Both the position numbers and the translations under genes were made by a program. From positions 13,586 to 77,585 of the forward strand of contig JBAXFM010000001.1 of NCBI GenBank assembly GCA_037139855.1: a stretch of 64,000 nt of DNA, in the 5' to 3' direction. This DNA comes from CAIVAT01 sp037139855. Lineage in GTDB: Bacteria; Bacteroidota; Bacteroidia; Bacteroidales; FEN-979. The notes beneath the pieces are model-generated. The model did not search any database. It saw only the letters and a list, made by a program, of their open reading frames with translations, and was not told the origin of the DNA. This document shows positions 16,663 through 23,970 of this stretch, one piece after another (position 1 is the stretch's first letter; every line of letters begins with the position of its first letter).

Positions 16663-18228
16663 ATGAACATCACGAAGAAAACTTTTCTCATGTCATTTGC
16701 CGGTAACCCGATGCGTTACCAGCTCACTCCCGGAACATCAGGCGGCGGCGGTGGTGGCGGCGTTCCCATCGACGGGGTTCTTTCCCTTATTGAAATCGCT
16801 TTCACCGATATCGATTCAACCCCCGATCATGCCATGACTGTTACGTTCATGGGCGAAACCAGAACATTTACGCTCAAGAATGAACCGACCACCAAGGATC
16901 ACCTGCCGATTGCGGATGATTCGTGGACTCCGACCCGCTGGAGCGAAGAATGTTTAAACTACCTGATGAATGATGTTCAGATTTCACGCGCTTACGACAT
17001 GCTGAATGACGGTTCAAACATCTACCTCACTGCAAGAACCGCCTCTCCCGATTATGACTGGAGCGCCGGCAGCAATACAATTGTTGGAGTTACCGTAACC
17101 ACTTACCAGGCAGGGCAGGTTGGAACAGCCGGAACCGTGGAAGGCGTTCTGATGCAGGTTTGGAAGAATGGAACGGAAAAGCTCGGGGAAGATTACAAGC
17201 CGGTTACTGCAGATGGAAGCGTGAAATTTGAGGCGCAGGAGTACATCTACGCCAGTTTGCTGCAGGTTCCGCCGCCCAGGTTCCGCTTATCGTCAGATAC
17301 TTTTTTTCATCACATCTACACCGATTACTTTCTGAAGTACCGCACTGTATTTTGCGATCGCGTTGCCGGGGTATTTCTTCCCAGAACTTACACCGATCCG
17401 GATCATATCTTTTGCTATGCCATTGCCGGAGGATTGAACAGGGAAGACCTGGTTGCCAATAATGCTGCCCTGGTTGATTACTTCAGCCTGACAGCCACGC
17501 GCAAAAAGTTCATGACCTGGTCGCCGCCGTCGAAGCTTACCGACAAAGTGGAAACGCACAGCCTTTTCTATGCGGTGCAAACCCCGGGCATCACATCCAT
17601 TCAGATGAAGGCGCACATTTACAATGGCGACACCGGTTCCACCATCAACATCACCCCGGCGCTTTCGGTCCAGTACTGGTCGGTGTATGAATTCATGGCC
17701 GGTTACACACAGCTCAACCTGGCTGCTCAATTGAGCGGGAATGTTGATCGCTGGGAACTTTACCTGGTCGATAATGCTGGGAATGTGATATCCGATATCA
17801 GGGAGTTTGTCCTGGATAAAAGGTATCATGAAAACACACGGTACTTCCGCTTCCGGAACTCGTGGGGCACGTATGATTCTTTGAGGTGTACAGGAGTTTT
17901 TGAGAATCTTGTTGAAAATGATCGTGAAAAGGTTAATTACACTAGCGAAGACATTGAAACAACCTTTAATGCACCAGGTGCTCACACATCGATCAGCGAA
18001 TCTCTGAACTACAAGGCAAATACCGGCTGGCTCACGAAAGATTTCCTGCAGTATCTGAGGGATTTCATGCTGTCCTCTGAAATATTTGAGTTGGAGGATG
18101 GCCGGTTGCTCAAATGTTTGTTGACGTCCAAAAAAACAACATTGACAAAGGATGCAAAGTACAATTATGACCTTGCATTTGAATATGAAAGGGCGTACAA
18201 CAGTTTTTTTTTTCAAACATTAGAATGA
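16663..18228 (+). CDS. Distal tail / tail tip protein
   Basis: A 521-residue structural protein directly after the tape measure gene, where distal tail (Dit) and tail-associated proteins are found. A seven-glycine run near residues 27-33 links a short N-terminal arm to a beta-rich body. The C-terminus (NYDLAFEYERAYNSF) has the style of Bacteroidota phage tail proteins. It is read from its own late promoter, with ATG 4 nt past the box, and its stop overlaps the next ATG (ATGA). Exact role not known. Confidence 0.65.
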   Translation: MNITKKTFLMSFAGNPMRYQLTPGTSGGGGGGGVPIDGVLSLIEIAFTDIDSTPDHAMTVTFMGETRTFTLKNEPTTKDHLPIADDSWTPTRWSEECLNYLMNDVQISRAYDMLNDGSNIYLTARTASPDYDWSAGSNTIVGVTVTTYQAGQVGTAGTVEGVLMQVWKNGTEKLGEDYKPVTADGSVKFEAQEYIYASLLQVPPPRFRLSSDTFFHHIYTDYFLKYRTVFCDRVAGVFLPRTYTDPDHIFCYAIAGGLNREDLVANNAALVDYFSLTATRKKFMTWSPPSKLTDKVETHSLFYAVQTPGITSIQMKAHIYNGDTGSTINITPALSVQYWSVYEFMAGYTQLNLAAQLSGNVDRWELYLVDNAGNVISDIREFVLDKRYHENTRYFRFRNSWGTYDSLRCTGVFENLVENDREKVNYTSEDIETTFNAPGAHTSISESLNYKANTGWLTKDFLQYLRDFMLSSEIFELEDGRLLKCLLTSKKTTLTKDAKYNYDLAFEYERAYNSFFFQTLE

Positions 18229-18302
18229 TAAGCACAGTAACACCTGTGCCGGTTGCGGTTCGGGTTTACGATGCATCAGAATATTCAACACAATACAGTT
18301 AA
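18225..18302 (+). CDS. 25-residue microprotein between tail genes
   Basis: ATG overlaps the preceding stop (ATGA), and the 25-codon frame ends TAA one base before the ATG of the next gene (TAATATG). The product is short and polar, MISTVTPVPV then VRVYDASEYS. The tight coupling on both sides suggests it is translated, perhaps only to carry ribosomes on to the next gene. Confidence 0.4.
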   Translation: MISTVTPVPVAVRVYDASEYSTQYS

Positions 18303-18303
18303 T

Positions 18304-18681
18304 ATGACCTACACCGATGTATTTAATACCATTAAATCTGCGCTGACCGGTCGTGCTACAGGCACAAAGGTGCAGGTTGAAGATCATGAAGCTGCTGAGA
18401 TCGCCCTGCTCAATTACATTGAGCAATTGAAGTCACAAACATCTGGATCAATCGTTAGGGAGGCACACGCTTACGCAACAAAAGGAGTAAGCTGCAATCT
18501 TACCTGGAGCCTCGTGTTCCCCGACAGCAACTACACCTACAATGTAAATGGTGTTGATGCGAAGGGCAACCCGGTTCAGATTTACCTGGTAAGCAAATCA
18601 ACGACAAAACTGGTTGTTAAAACCCTGGTGAATGCCACTTTAAATGCAATTGCAATGCCTTATTCAGGAATAACCGCTTAA
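18304..18681 (+). CDS. Small tail-region protein, unknown
   Basis: A 125-residue protein. ATG 18304 is preferred because the stop of the 25-residue frame lies just before it; ATG 18271 and TTG 18253 are in frame upstream. The N-terminal half is helical (EAAEIALLNYIEQLKS), the second half beta-rich. It is 9 nt before the fibre gene. The fold might be an attachment or chaperone domain for the fibre; unproven. Confidence 0.65.
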   Translation: MTYTDVFNTIKSALTGRATGTKVQVEDHEAAEIALLNYIEQLKSQTSGSIVREAHAYATKGVSCNLTWSLVFPDSNYTYNVNGVDAKGNPVQIYLVSKSTTKLVVKTLVNATLNAIAMPYSGITA

Positions 18682-18690
18682 AATTCAAAC

Positions 18691-20391
18691 ATGAAAAAGC
18701 TACTGACAATTTTATTTCTTTTCCTGGCCACGCTCACCAGCGGGCAGAATTACGTGTTGGATACCCTTACGTTCTTCCGGGGAGGGATGATCTACAAAAT
18801 TTATTTGTATCCTGATCGGATCACGATCAACGATACCACCATTTACAGTTTTCCCGGATTAGGAACAAGCCATTCAACCGCGGCATTCGGGGATCATGGG
18901 CATAATGGATACGCTGATAAGGATAGTGTGTTATGGCAGTTAAAGAATGGTAATATTGTGCAGAAAGACACGACTAAAAATGTAGGGATAGGTTGTTCTC
19001 CAAGTGCGTATCAAAAACTTAAAGTGTATGGTGGTATTAGCATACAGGATGGACCCAGGTGGGACAGTGGATATCAGGCAATACTGAGTATCGAAAAAGC
19101 CAGTGGAGTTCAAATGTACTCATCGGCAATATTTCCATATGATACTACTCAAGGAGGATTCTTTTCTTTGCCAAATACTGGAACAGGAATTAGGCATAAT
19201 AATGCCATGTTGGGGTTTTTCCCACCTATATTTGGATCTCAATATTCAAAAAACTTTATGCCATTCCGAGATCTTGTATCAAACACAGGTTATTCAAATA
19301 TTTCATTAGGAGCAAGAGATCACCCATTTGATAGTGCTTATCTTCGGAATCTGACTACTGGTGATATTCGTACAAGAATTATAAGAGATTCGAATGAAAT
19401 AAGTTTGATTTGCGGTAACGTTGAAGAGGGTGATTACTCGCAGCTATTTTTGTCAAAAGGGATGACCATAGCTGCTCTTATATCGACGGATACGTTAAAT
19501 CATAGTGTATCGAAAATAATTTCATGGCCAGATGGAATTGTGAATATTGACCTAAAAGCAAGATTAGATACGGCAGAAACGAGGTATGCGTTTAATAGTT
19601 CTGGTTTTTTTTATGGAACCAATGGTGGCCATCACTCACTTGCTTTAGGCGATGTCAATAATAGATGGAACGGATTCTTTACTAATGGAGATTTTAACGG
19701 GGCAATCACCTGGTCAGGTGGTTCAAGTGCCAACGCCAATACGGCTTACAGTTGGGGCAACCACTTAGGGTTATACCCAAAGAGGGCAGACAGCAACGCA
19801 AACACCCAGTACGGATATATAACACCAAAATTCTTTAATTCCGAAACGGCAACAATTTACGACGAGATAGCGGCTAAAGAACCCGCCAACGCAAACATAC
19901 AAACGCATATTTCAACCGCTCACCAGGCAATAATTTCGGGAACGGGTTTTGTAAAAATATCGGGAACGACATTGAGTTACGACAATTCAACCTATGCACC
20001 CCTTACGTCTGCATCGCTTGTAACTCCCAATATTGGAAAAGCAGCAGGAACAAAGCTTGCCTGTGATAGTGCGATTGTTTCAGGGTTAAAAGCCAACGGC
20101 AACAGCGGAACGACAATAAACATTTACGCCTCTCAGGGAAACACGCAGACCGTGACAAGAAACGGGAATTGTACATACACCCTGAAAGGGATGGTTGCAG
20201 GGCAAACCCTTACTTTGGTAATGGTACATGAGGCATCCACGACCGCATATACCGTAGCATTTTCTCCTGCTTTAATTTATGCCGGGGGAACGGCTCCAAC
20301 ATGGACAAACACATCGGGAGCGGTGGATGTCATGGTAATCAAATACGACGGAACAAGATATTTGGGTATGCAATCAGCGGATTTTAAATAA
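18691..20391 (+). CDS. Tail fibre-like protein with Sec signal peptide
   Basis: A 566-residue protein with an N-terminal signal peptide (MKKLLTILFLFLATLTSG, cleavage near residue 19), then a long low-complexity, beta-rich body. The segments GDHGHNGYADKDS (about 68-80) and YSWGNHLGLYPKRADSN (about 352-368), and the C-terminal GTTINIYASQGNTQTVTR ... YDGTRYLGM domain, are typical of phage tail fibres and receptor-binding proteins. From about 18900 the DNA becomes clearly more AT-rich than the tape measure and capsid genes, as expected for exchanged host-range modules. A secretion signal on a virion fibre is odd for a phage assembled in the cytoplasm; it may instead be a lysogeny-expressed surface protein. 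Confidence 0.7.
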   Translation: MKKLLTILFLFLATLTSGQNYVLDTLTFFRGGMIYKIYLYPDRITINDTTIYSFPGLGTSHSTAAFGDHGHNGYADKDSVLWQLKNGNIVQKDTTKNVGIGCSPSAYQKLKVYGGISIQDGPRWDSGYQAILSIEKASGVQMYSSAIFPYDTTQGGFFSLPNTGTGIRHNNAMLGFFPPIFGSQYSKNFMPFRDLVSNTGYSNISLGARDHPFDSAYLRNLTTGDIRTRIIRDSNEISLICGNVEEGDYSQLFLSKGMTIAALISTDTLNHSVSKIISWPDGIVNIDLKARLDTAETRYAFNSSGFFYGTNGGHHSLALGDVNNRWNGFFTNGDFNGAITWSGGSSANANTAYSWGNHLGLYPKRADSNANTQYGYITPKFFNSETATIYDEIAAKEPANANIQTHISTAHQAIISGTGFVKISGTTLSYDNSTYAPLTSASLVTPNIGKAAGTKLACDSAIVSGLKANGNSGTTINIYASQGNTQTVTRNGNCTYTLKGMVAGQTLTLVMVHEASTTAYTVAFSPALIYAGGTAPTWTNTSGAVDVMVIKYDGTRYLGMQSADFK

Positions 20392-20399
20392 ACAGAAAC

Positions 20400-20978
20400 A
20401 TGAAAAAGATATTGGTATTGATTTTATTGGGGTGGTCATTGATTGGAAATGGGCAGACATTAATTGATAGTTACCCTGAATCGAATTATAATTTTTATTC
20501 AAGTATGTACTACTATTTTTCACAAAATTTTACTACTACAAAAGCATCGAAAATAACTTCCGCTGTAATTTATGCACGTATGTTTTATGGTGCGTCAGGA
20601 AATTTTTATGCACATATATATGCACATTCAGGAACTTACGGAGTTAATTCGCAACCAACAGGGACTGCGTTAGCAACTTCTGACGCAATCGACTTAAGTA
20701 CATTGGGTTTTAATTTTGCATTACGAACCCTTACTTTTTCCGGAGCGAATCAAATAACATTGACTGCAGCAACAAATTACTGCTTAGTTATTTATTGTAC
20801 AGATAATATGAATTTAGCGCTCGGACGGGATAACATCTCTCCAACTCACCCAATACTTAGGGTATCTAATGATAACACAACTTACTATACCGAGGGCAAT
20901 CATGCTATGATTTTTTATTTATATGGCAATGAAGTTTTGTCAACGGGTAACACTTTAATTTTCGGAACAGACTTTTAA
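20400..20978 (+). CDS. Exported beta-sandwich protein, fibre or lectin-like
   Basis: A 192-residue protein with a signal peptide (MKKILVLILLGWSLIGNG) and a compact beta-rich domain (SQNFTTTKASKITSAVIY ... AHIYAHSGTYG) of the style seen in Bacteroidota 'choice-of-anchor' or carbohydrate-binding domains. It is AT-rich like the preceding fibre gene and follows it by 8 nt, so the two probably work together. It lacks the C-terminal sorting signal of type IX-secreted proteins as far as I can see. Function not established. Confidence 0.6.
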   Translation: MKKILVLILLGWSLIGNGQTLIDSYPESNYNFYSSMYYYFSQNFTTTKASKITSAVIYARMFYGASGNFYAHIYAHSGTYGVNSQPTGTALATSDAIDLSTLGFNFALRTLTFSGANQITLTAATNYCLVIYCTDNMNLALGRDNISPTHPILRVSNDNTTYYTEGNHAMIFYLYGNEVLSTGNTLIFGTDF

Positions 20979-21010
20979 AACCAATACTCATATTACAAAG
21001 GATTTTTCTA

Positions 21011-21157
21011 ATGACACCCTCCGAAATCACCGCCACAACCGAAAAGGTCGCTGAAACTTTTCAGTCATACGAGAATGAACCTTTTTACAAGGATATAGTA
21101 ACCCTTGCCGTTGACCTTATTACAAGTAATTACGAATTTCCAAAACCACAGCAATGA
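21011..21157 (+). CDS. Small acidic protein (48 residues)
   Basis: ATG 21011 to TGA 21157, 48 codons, whose stop overlaps the start of the next membrane protein gene (ATGA). The product is acidic and soluble (TATTEKVAETFQSYENEP). Coupling to the next gene and good codon composition support it. No family recognised. Confidence 0.6.
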   Translation: MTPSEITATTEKVAETFQSYENEPFYKDIVTLAVDLITSNYEFPKPQQ

Positions 21158-21420
21158 AATCAAAAGACGCATTCCAGTATGGCCTTGCGGCATTAGTTAT
21201 CGGCGGATGGCTGCTGATGTTCTATCGGCTTTTCCTGTCACCCATCCCGCCCGAAAATCTTCGCCTGGCAGATATGATGTTCGGATCACTCTGCACTGCC
21301 GCGATCATGGTGCTCGGTTTCTTTTTTGGAACGAACAAAGAATCGGCTGCCAAAACAGAAATGATTTTTAAAAGCACGCCACCAAAACCTGAGGAAGTTA
21401 ACCCAGGGGTTAATTCTTAA
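21154..21420 (+). CDS. Two-TM small membrane protein (holin-like)
   Basis: An 88-residue protein with two membrane helices (about 8-28 and 40-60) and a short charged tail. The FFFGTNKESAAKTEMI segment after the second helix resembles the GYYFGSSxGSxxK pattern of small membrane proteins often annotated as holins in phages. A holin is already encoded at 10668-11222, so this may be a second holin, an antiholin or a pinholin. It lies 11 nt before the tail protein gene. Confidence 0.6.
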   Translation: MKSKDAFQYGLAALVIGGWLLMFYRLFLSPIPPENLRLADMMFGSLCTAAIMVLGFFFGTNKESAAKTEMIFKSTPPKPEEVNPGVNS

Positions 21421-21431
21421 CACCATAACCC

Positions 21432-23060
21432 ATGCTCTCCCTCAAGCTCGCCGATCAGTTCGTTGACCTGCCCGATGATTTCTCGTTCACCATGAACCTG
21501 AAATCGCCGATATTCGGAGATGTCGGGTCCTATTCGTACCCCTTCCGGATCCCGGTCACTCCCCGCAATGCGAGGATACTTGAATTCGTACACCGGGTGG
21601 AGAGCACGGCGGATGTGTACCGATCAGATCCGGGGATGTTTTTGTGGAATGGATTGAGCCTGTTCCAGGGAACGCTTAAGCTGAAGGCATTGAATTCGAA
21701 ATCTTATGAAGGTGCGATGCTGGAGGGTGAAGGTGATTTCTTTTATTCCCGCAAATACGCCTTCCTGCAGGAGGTAGATTTTGGCGAGATGACTTTTGCA
21801 ACGGAAGCAGCCAGGCTAACTTATATGAACGAATGCGCCAATACGATATATCCGGCGCGTAATATCGCTTTCCCTCAGATTCTGAATAAGACTTATTTTG
21901 ATGAATTGCCAGTGAATACAGGCCTTCATTATTTTAATATCTACATCAATTCATTGCTGAAGTCAGAATTCATTGGTGGTGTTACAGAGAGAACGATTCT
22001 TGTACCAATGCTATACCTTCGATTTGTGCTTAAAAAAATCCTGGAGCACCAGGCATATACTTTTGATGATTCATTTTTTGCGTCTGATTCAGACTATAAT
22101 GCACTTGCGCTGTTTAACCTGGTTGATTGCAATACCGGACCATACGGATTTTTTCAATATGATGTCAATAAGCTTCTGCTGAATTACCATCTACCCAGGA
22201 TCAGTATCAATGATTTCTTCCTGGGATTGGAGACCTTTTTCAATATTCGTTTTTTTGTCAATAACAGTAATAAAACGGTGAGGCTTATGTCGGTTGATAA
22301 AATCGTGAAAGCAACCGATTATACTGAATTTTCAAAACAAATAATTTCTGTCAGTACCGATCTTGAAGAGAAGATCACCGGATTCCATTTGACCATGGCC
22401 ATGGATACAGATGATGAACTGTATCAGCCGCGCAAAGATCTTGATGCTGACAGACTGAGCCACCTGAAGGCAAGTGTAAAAACAGTTGCAGATTTGAACC
22501 CATGGCCTGCCGATGACATCATGGACCTGCGATATGTTGAAGATAAAAGTAATTATTACATTCTCTGGACGGATAAACTTTGGATGCCATGGTACCCAAC
22601 GGTTGATCTTTACCTGGAATATCTTTACAGAACCGCCGACCAGGCGATTGAAACAAAGGTTTCATCGCTGCTGAATGCCAATGTTGGAGAACCTGCAGTG
22701 ATCGGTAATGCCAGGACAGGCTGGAGAGAAGTAACCCAGAAACTATTTTTCGTTCATTACGATCAAACTGATCCGGCACAAAAGAAGGTCATCGCCAGGC
22801 CGGCCACAGCAACAAACAACCTGTTTTTCGGTGGTGAATATGGCTTGTTTAACAAGCACTACAAAGCCTATTTTGATTTTCGGATGAGCACGAAAATGGT
22901 GAAGATCATGAAGCTCATGACCATGCAGGAAATAAAGGACTTTGATTTTTCCCGCAAATACATGATTGATGGAATGAAGTATCTGGTAAAAAACATCCAG
23001 GTAACTATCAAAAAGGACCGGATCATGCCGGCGCTCCTGGAGTGCTACACTTGCCCGTAA
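21432..23060 (+). CDS. Baseplate / tail tip protein
   Basis: A 542-residue protein with an N-terminal domain (FSFTMNLKSPIFGDVGSYSYPF, then RIPVTPRNARILEF) of a type I associate with tail tip proteins of Bacteroidota siphoviruses. The body is beta-rich with conserved-looking aromatic residues, and the C-terminus (MKYLVKNIQVTIKKDRI) resembles tail hub proteins. It is the last gene of the late operon and is followed by a terminator at 23084-23112. Confidence 0.65.
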   Translation: MLSLKLADQFVDLPDDFSFTMNLKSPIFGDVGSYSYPFRIPVTPRNARILEFVHRVESTADVYRSDPGMFLWNGLSLFQGTLKLKALNSKSYEGAMLEGEGDFFYSRKYAFLQEVDFGEMTFATEAARLTYMNECANTIYPARNIAFPQILNKTYFDELPVNTGLHYFNIYINSLLKSEFIGGVTERTILVPMLYLRFVLKKILEHQAYTFDDSFFASDSDYNALALFNLVDCNTGPYGFFQYDVNKLLLNYHLPRISINDFFLGLETFFNIRFFVNNSNKTVRLMSVDKIVKATDYTEFSKQIISVSTDLEEKITGFHLTMAMDTDDELYQPRKDLDADRLSHLKASVKTVADLNPWPADDIMDLRYVEDKSNYYILWTDKLWMPWYPTVDLYLEYLYRTADQAIETKVSSLLNANVGEPAVIGNARTGWREVTQKLFFVHYDQTDPAQKKVIARPATATNNLFFGGEYGLFNKHYKAYFDFRMSTKMVKIMKLMTMQEIKDFDFSRKYMIDGMKYLVKNIQVTIKKDRIMPALLECYTCP

Positions 23061-23083
23061 CTATTTATAGGTATATTTTGATG

Positions 23084-23112
23084 AAACCGGTGCCCAGGTG
23101 CCGGTTTTTTTA
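23084..23112 (+). terminator. Terminator of the late operon
   Basis: AAACCGG (23084-23090) and CCGGTTT (23101-23107) form the stem, followed by a run of seven T. Confidence 0.85.
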
Positions 23113-23145
23113 TAATTTGCAGGGGCTAACCTAAACCTAACAGTT

Positions 23146-23502
23146 ATGAAAAAACTTTTTATCACAAAATTGCTGATTTTATTGATTTTCGCTATGACAT
23201 CATGTGTTGGTTCAGATTCTTCCACATCTGACAATGATCCAGATGTTAAAAAATTAAGTGTCTATGGAGTTGCTGAGCAATACGTAAAGCAACATTTAAA
23301 AAGCCCATCTTCGGCTCAATTTCCTGAAACTTCCGAAAAGTTAAGGCATGTTGTTAACACTGGTAATGAGGTTTACCTTGTTGATTCATGGGTGGATAGT
23401 CAAAATAGTTTTGGTGCCATGCTGAGAACGAAATTCCATTTAAAAGTTACAGTTGTAGGTGATAATGCTAATTTTTCTGACTTCCAATTAGGCGAGAATT
23501 AG
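23146..23502 (+). CDS. Small lipoprotein, possible lysogenic conversion gene
   Basis: A 118-residue protein with a lipoprotein signal (LLIFAMTSC, lipidated Cys at residue 20), an Asp/Ser linker and one folded domain with the pattern VKQHLKSPSSAQFP ... VDSQNSFGAMLRTKF. That pattern recurs in small secreted or lipid-anchored bacterial proteins of unknown function, from memory. The gene is AT-rich, lies outside the late operon between two terminators, and sits next to the attachment end. These are the usual marks of a 'moron' gene, and superinfection exclusion is one possible role. Untested. Confidence 0.7.
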   Translation: MKKLFITKLLILLIFAMTSCVGSDSSTSDNDPDVKKLSVYGVAEQYVKQHLKSPSSAQFPETSEKLRHVVNTGNEVYLVDSWVDSQNSFGAMLRTKFHLKVTVVGDNANFSDFQLGEN

Positions 23503-23542
23503 TCAATAGATTGACTTCTTCATTTTTTATTCCTGTCGAATG

Positions 23543-23569
23543 AACCCGCCCCATCCCGGCGGGTTTTTT
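23543..23569 (+). terminator. Terminator after the lipoprotein gene
   Basis: AACCCGCC and GGCGGGTT form an 8-bp stem with a 7-nt loop, followed by TTTTTT. Confidence 0.9.
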
Positions 23570-23571
23570 AT

Positions 23572-23579
23572 TATCTTTG
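23572..23579 (+). promoter_or_regulatory. Promoter -7 box of the structured RNA
   Basis: TATCTTTG, an exact TAnnTTTG, 5 nt before the structured RNA and just after a terminator. It lacks the TGTCCTTT late element, so it may be active in the lysogen. Confidence 0.65.
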
Positions 23580-23583
23580 ACCC

Positions 23584-23700
23584 GTCGCATACTATATTAA
23601 TTTCTTGCAGTTAAGGCATTCCCCGGTACAGTAAAGGGGAAGCCTTTACACATTTTGTACTGCAAGGTATATGGTGTGCGACAGGTACCGGGGATTTTTA
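23584..23700 (+). ncRNA. Structured RNA / leader with nested stems and competing 3' pairing
   Basis: Three nested stems are visible. P1: GTCGCATACTATAT (23584-23597) with ATATGGTGTGCGAC (23669-23682), 14 bp with two G-U pairs. P2: CTTGCAGT (23604-23611) with ACTGCAAG (23659-23666), 8 bp. P3: AAGGC-A-TTCCCC (23613-23624) with GGGGAAGCCTT (23636-23646), 11 bp and one bulge. The P3 loop begins GGTAC; the tail has GGTACCGGGG (23684-23693). So GTACC can pair with the loop as a pseudoknot, or GTACCGGGG can take over CCCCGGTAC (23621-23629) and form a terminator-like stem before ATTTTT. It may be a free RNA or a regulatory leader of the gene at 23713. I cannot match it to a known class. Confidence 0.6.
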
Positions 23701-23712
23701 AACCTTCCATAT

Positions 23713-23970
23713 ATGTCGCGCATCAATTTTGAAGAGATCTTCGCATCTTTTCGCACCAAGTTCCCTCCAGTTCAATCTTTAAAGGACGCATCGCTGAAGT
23801 TCACCACTTCGGAGATCAATGAAATGATGGCCGAATTCATTCCCGACCTGGAGTGGCCCCGTGAGGGGATCACCCGGTTTATGATTGACCAGGGTTATAA
23901 ATATGAGCCGGTAGAGGTAAATGAACGGGTCCGTTATTTCTGGCTAATCGGGCAAGGTCCGGAAAATTAG
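23713..23970 (+). CDS. Small protein beside the integrase, unknown
   Basis: An 85-residue protein. ATG 23713 is chosen because the upstream in-frame ATG at 23671 lies inside the structured RNA. The sequence is helical at first (FEEIFASFRTKF, TSEINEMMAEFIPDL) and ends in a short beta-like YEPVEVNERVRYFWLIG, which recalls a small winged-helix domain. It is probably expressed from the TATCTTTG promoter through the structured RNA. Its last 92 bp overlap the 3' end of the convergent integrase gene, so expression of one may interfere with the other. Confidence 0.65.
   Translation: MSRINFEEIFASFRTKFPPVQSLKDASLKFTTSEINEMMAEFIPDLEWPREGITRFMIDQGYKYEPVEVNERVRYFWLIGQGPEN

Noticed and set aside
17293..18216. 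307-codon open frame on the minus strand
   Set aside because: It is antisense to the tail tip gene, has no recognisable domain and lacks a promoter.
18691..20978. Diversity-generating retroelement target in the fibre genes
   Set aside because: No reverse transcriptase, no template repeat and no adenine-specific variation; the two copies of the fibre genes are identical.
439..23590. Shared 11-mer ACCCGTCGCAT in the terminator at 439 and in the 5' arm of the structured RNA at 23580
   Set aside because: One 11-base match over this length is not clearly meaningful, and the surrounding sequences differ.
23584..23700. Retron-type msr-msd RNA, as the ends are inverted repeats
   Set aside because: No reverse transcriptase gene anywhere in the prophage, and the priming guanosine context cannot be identified.
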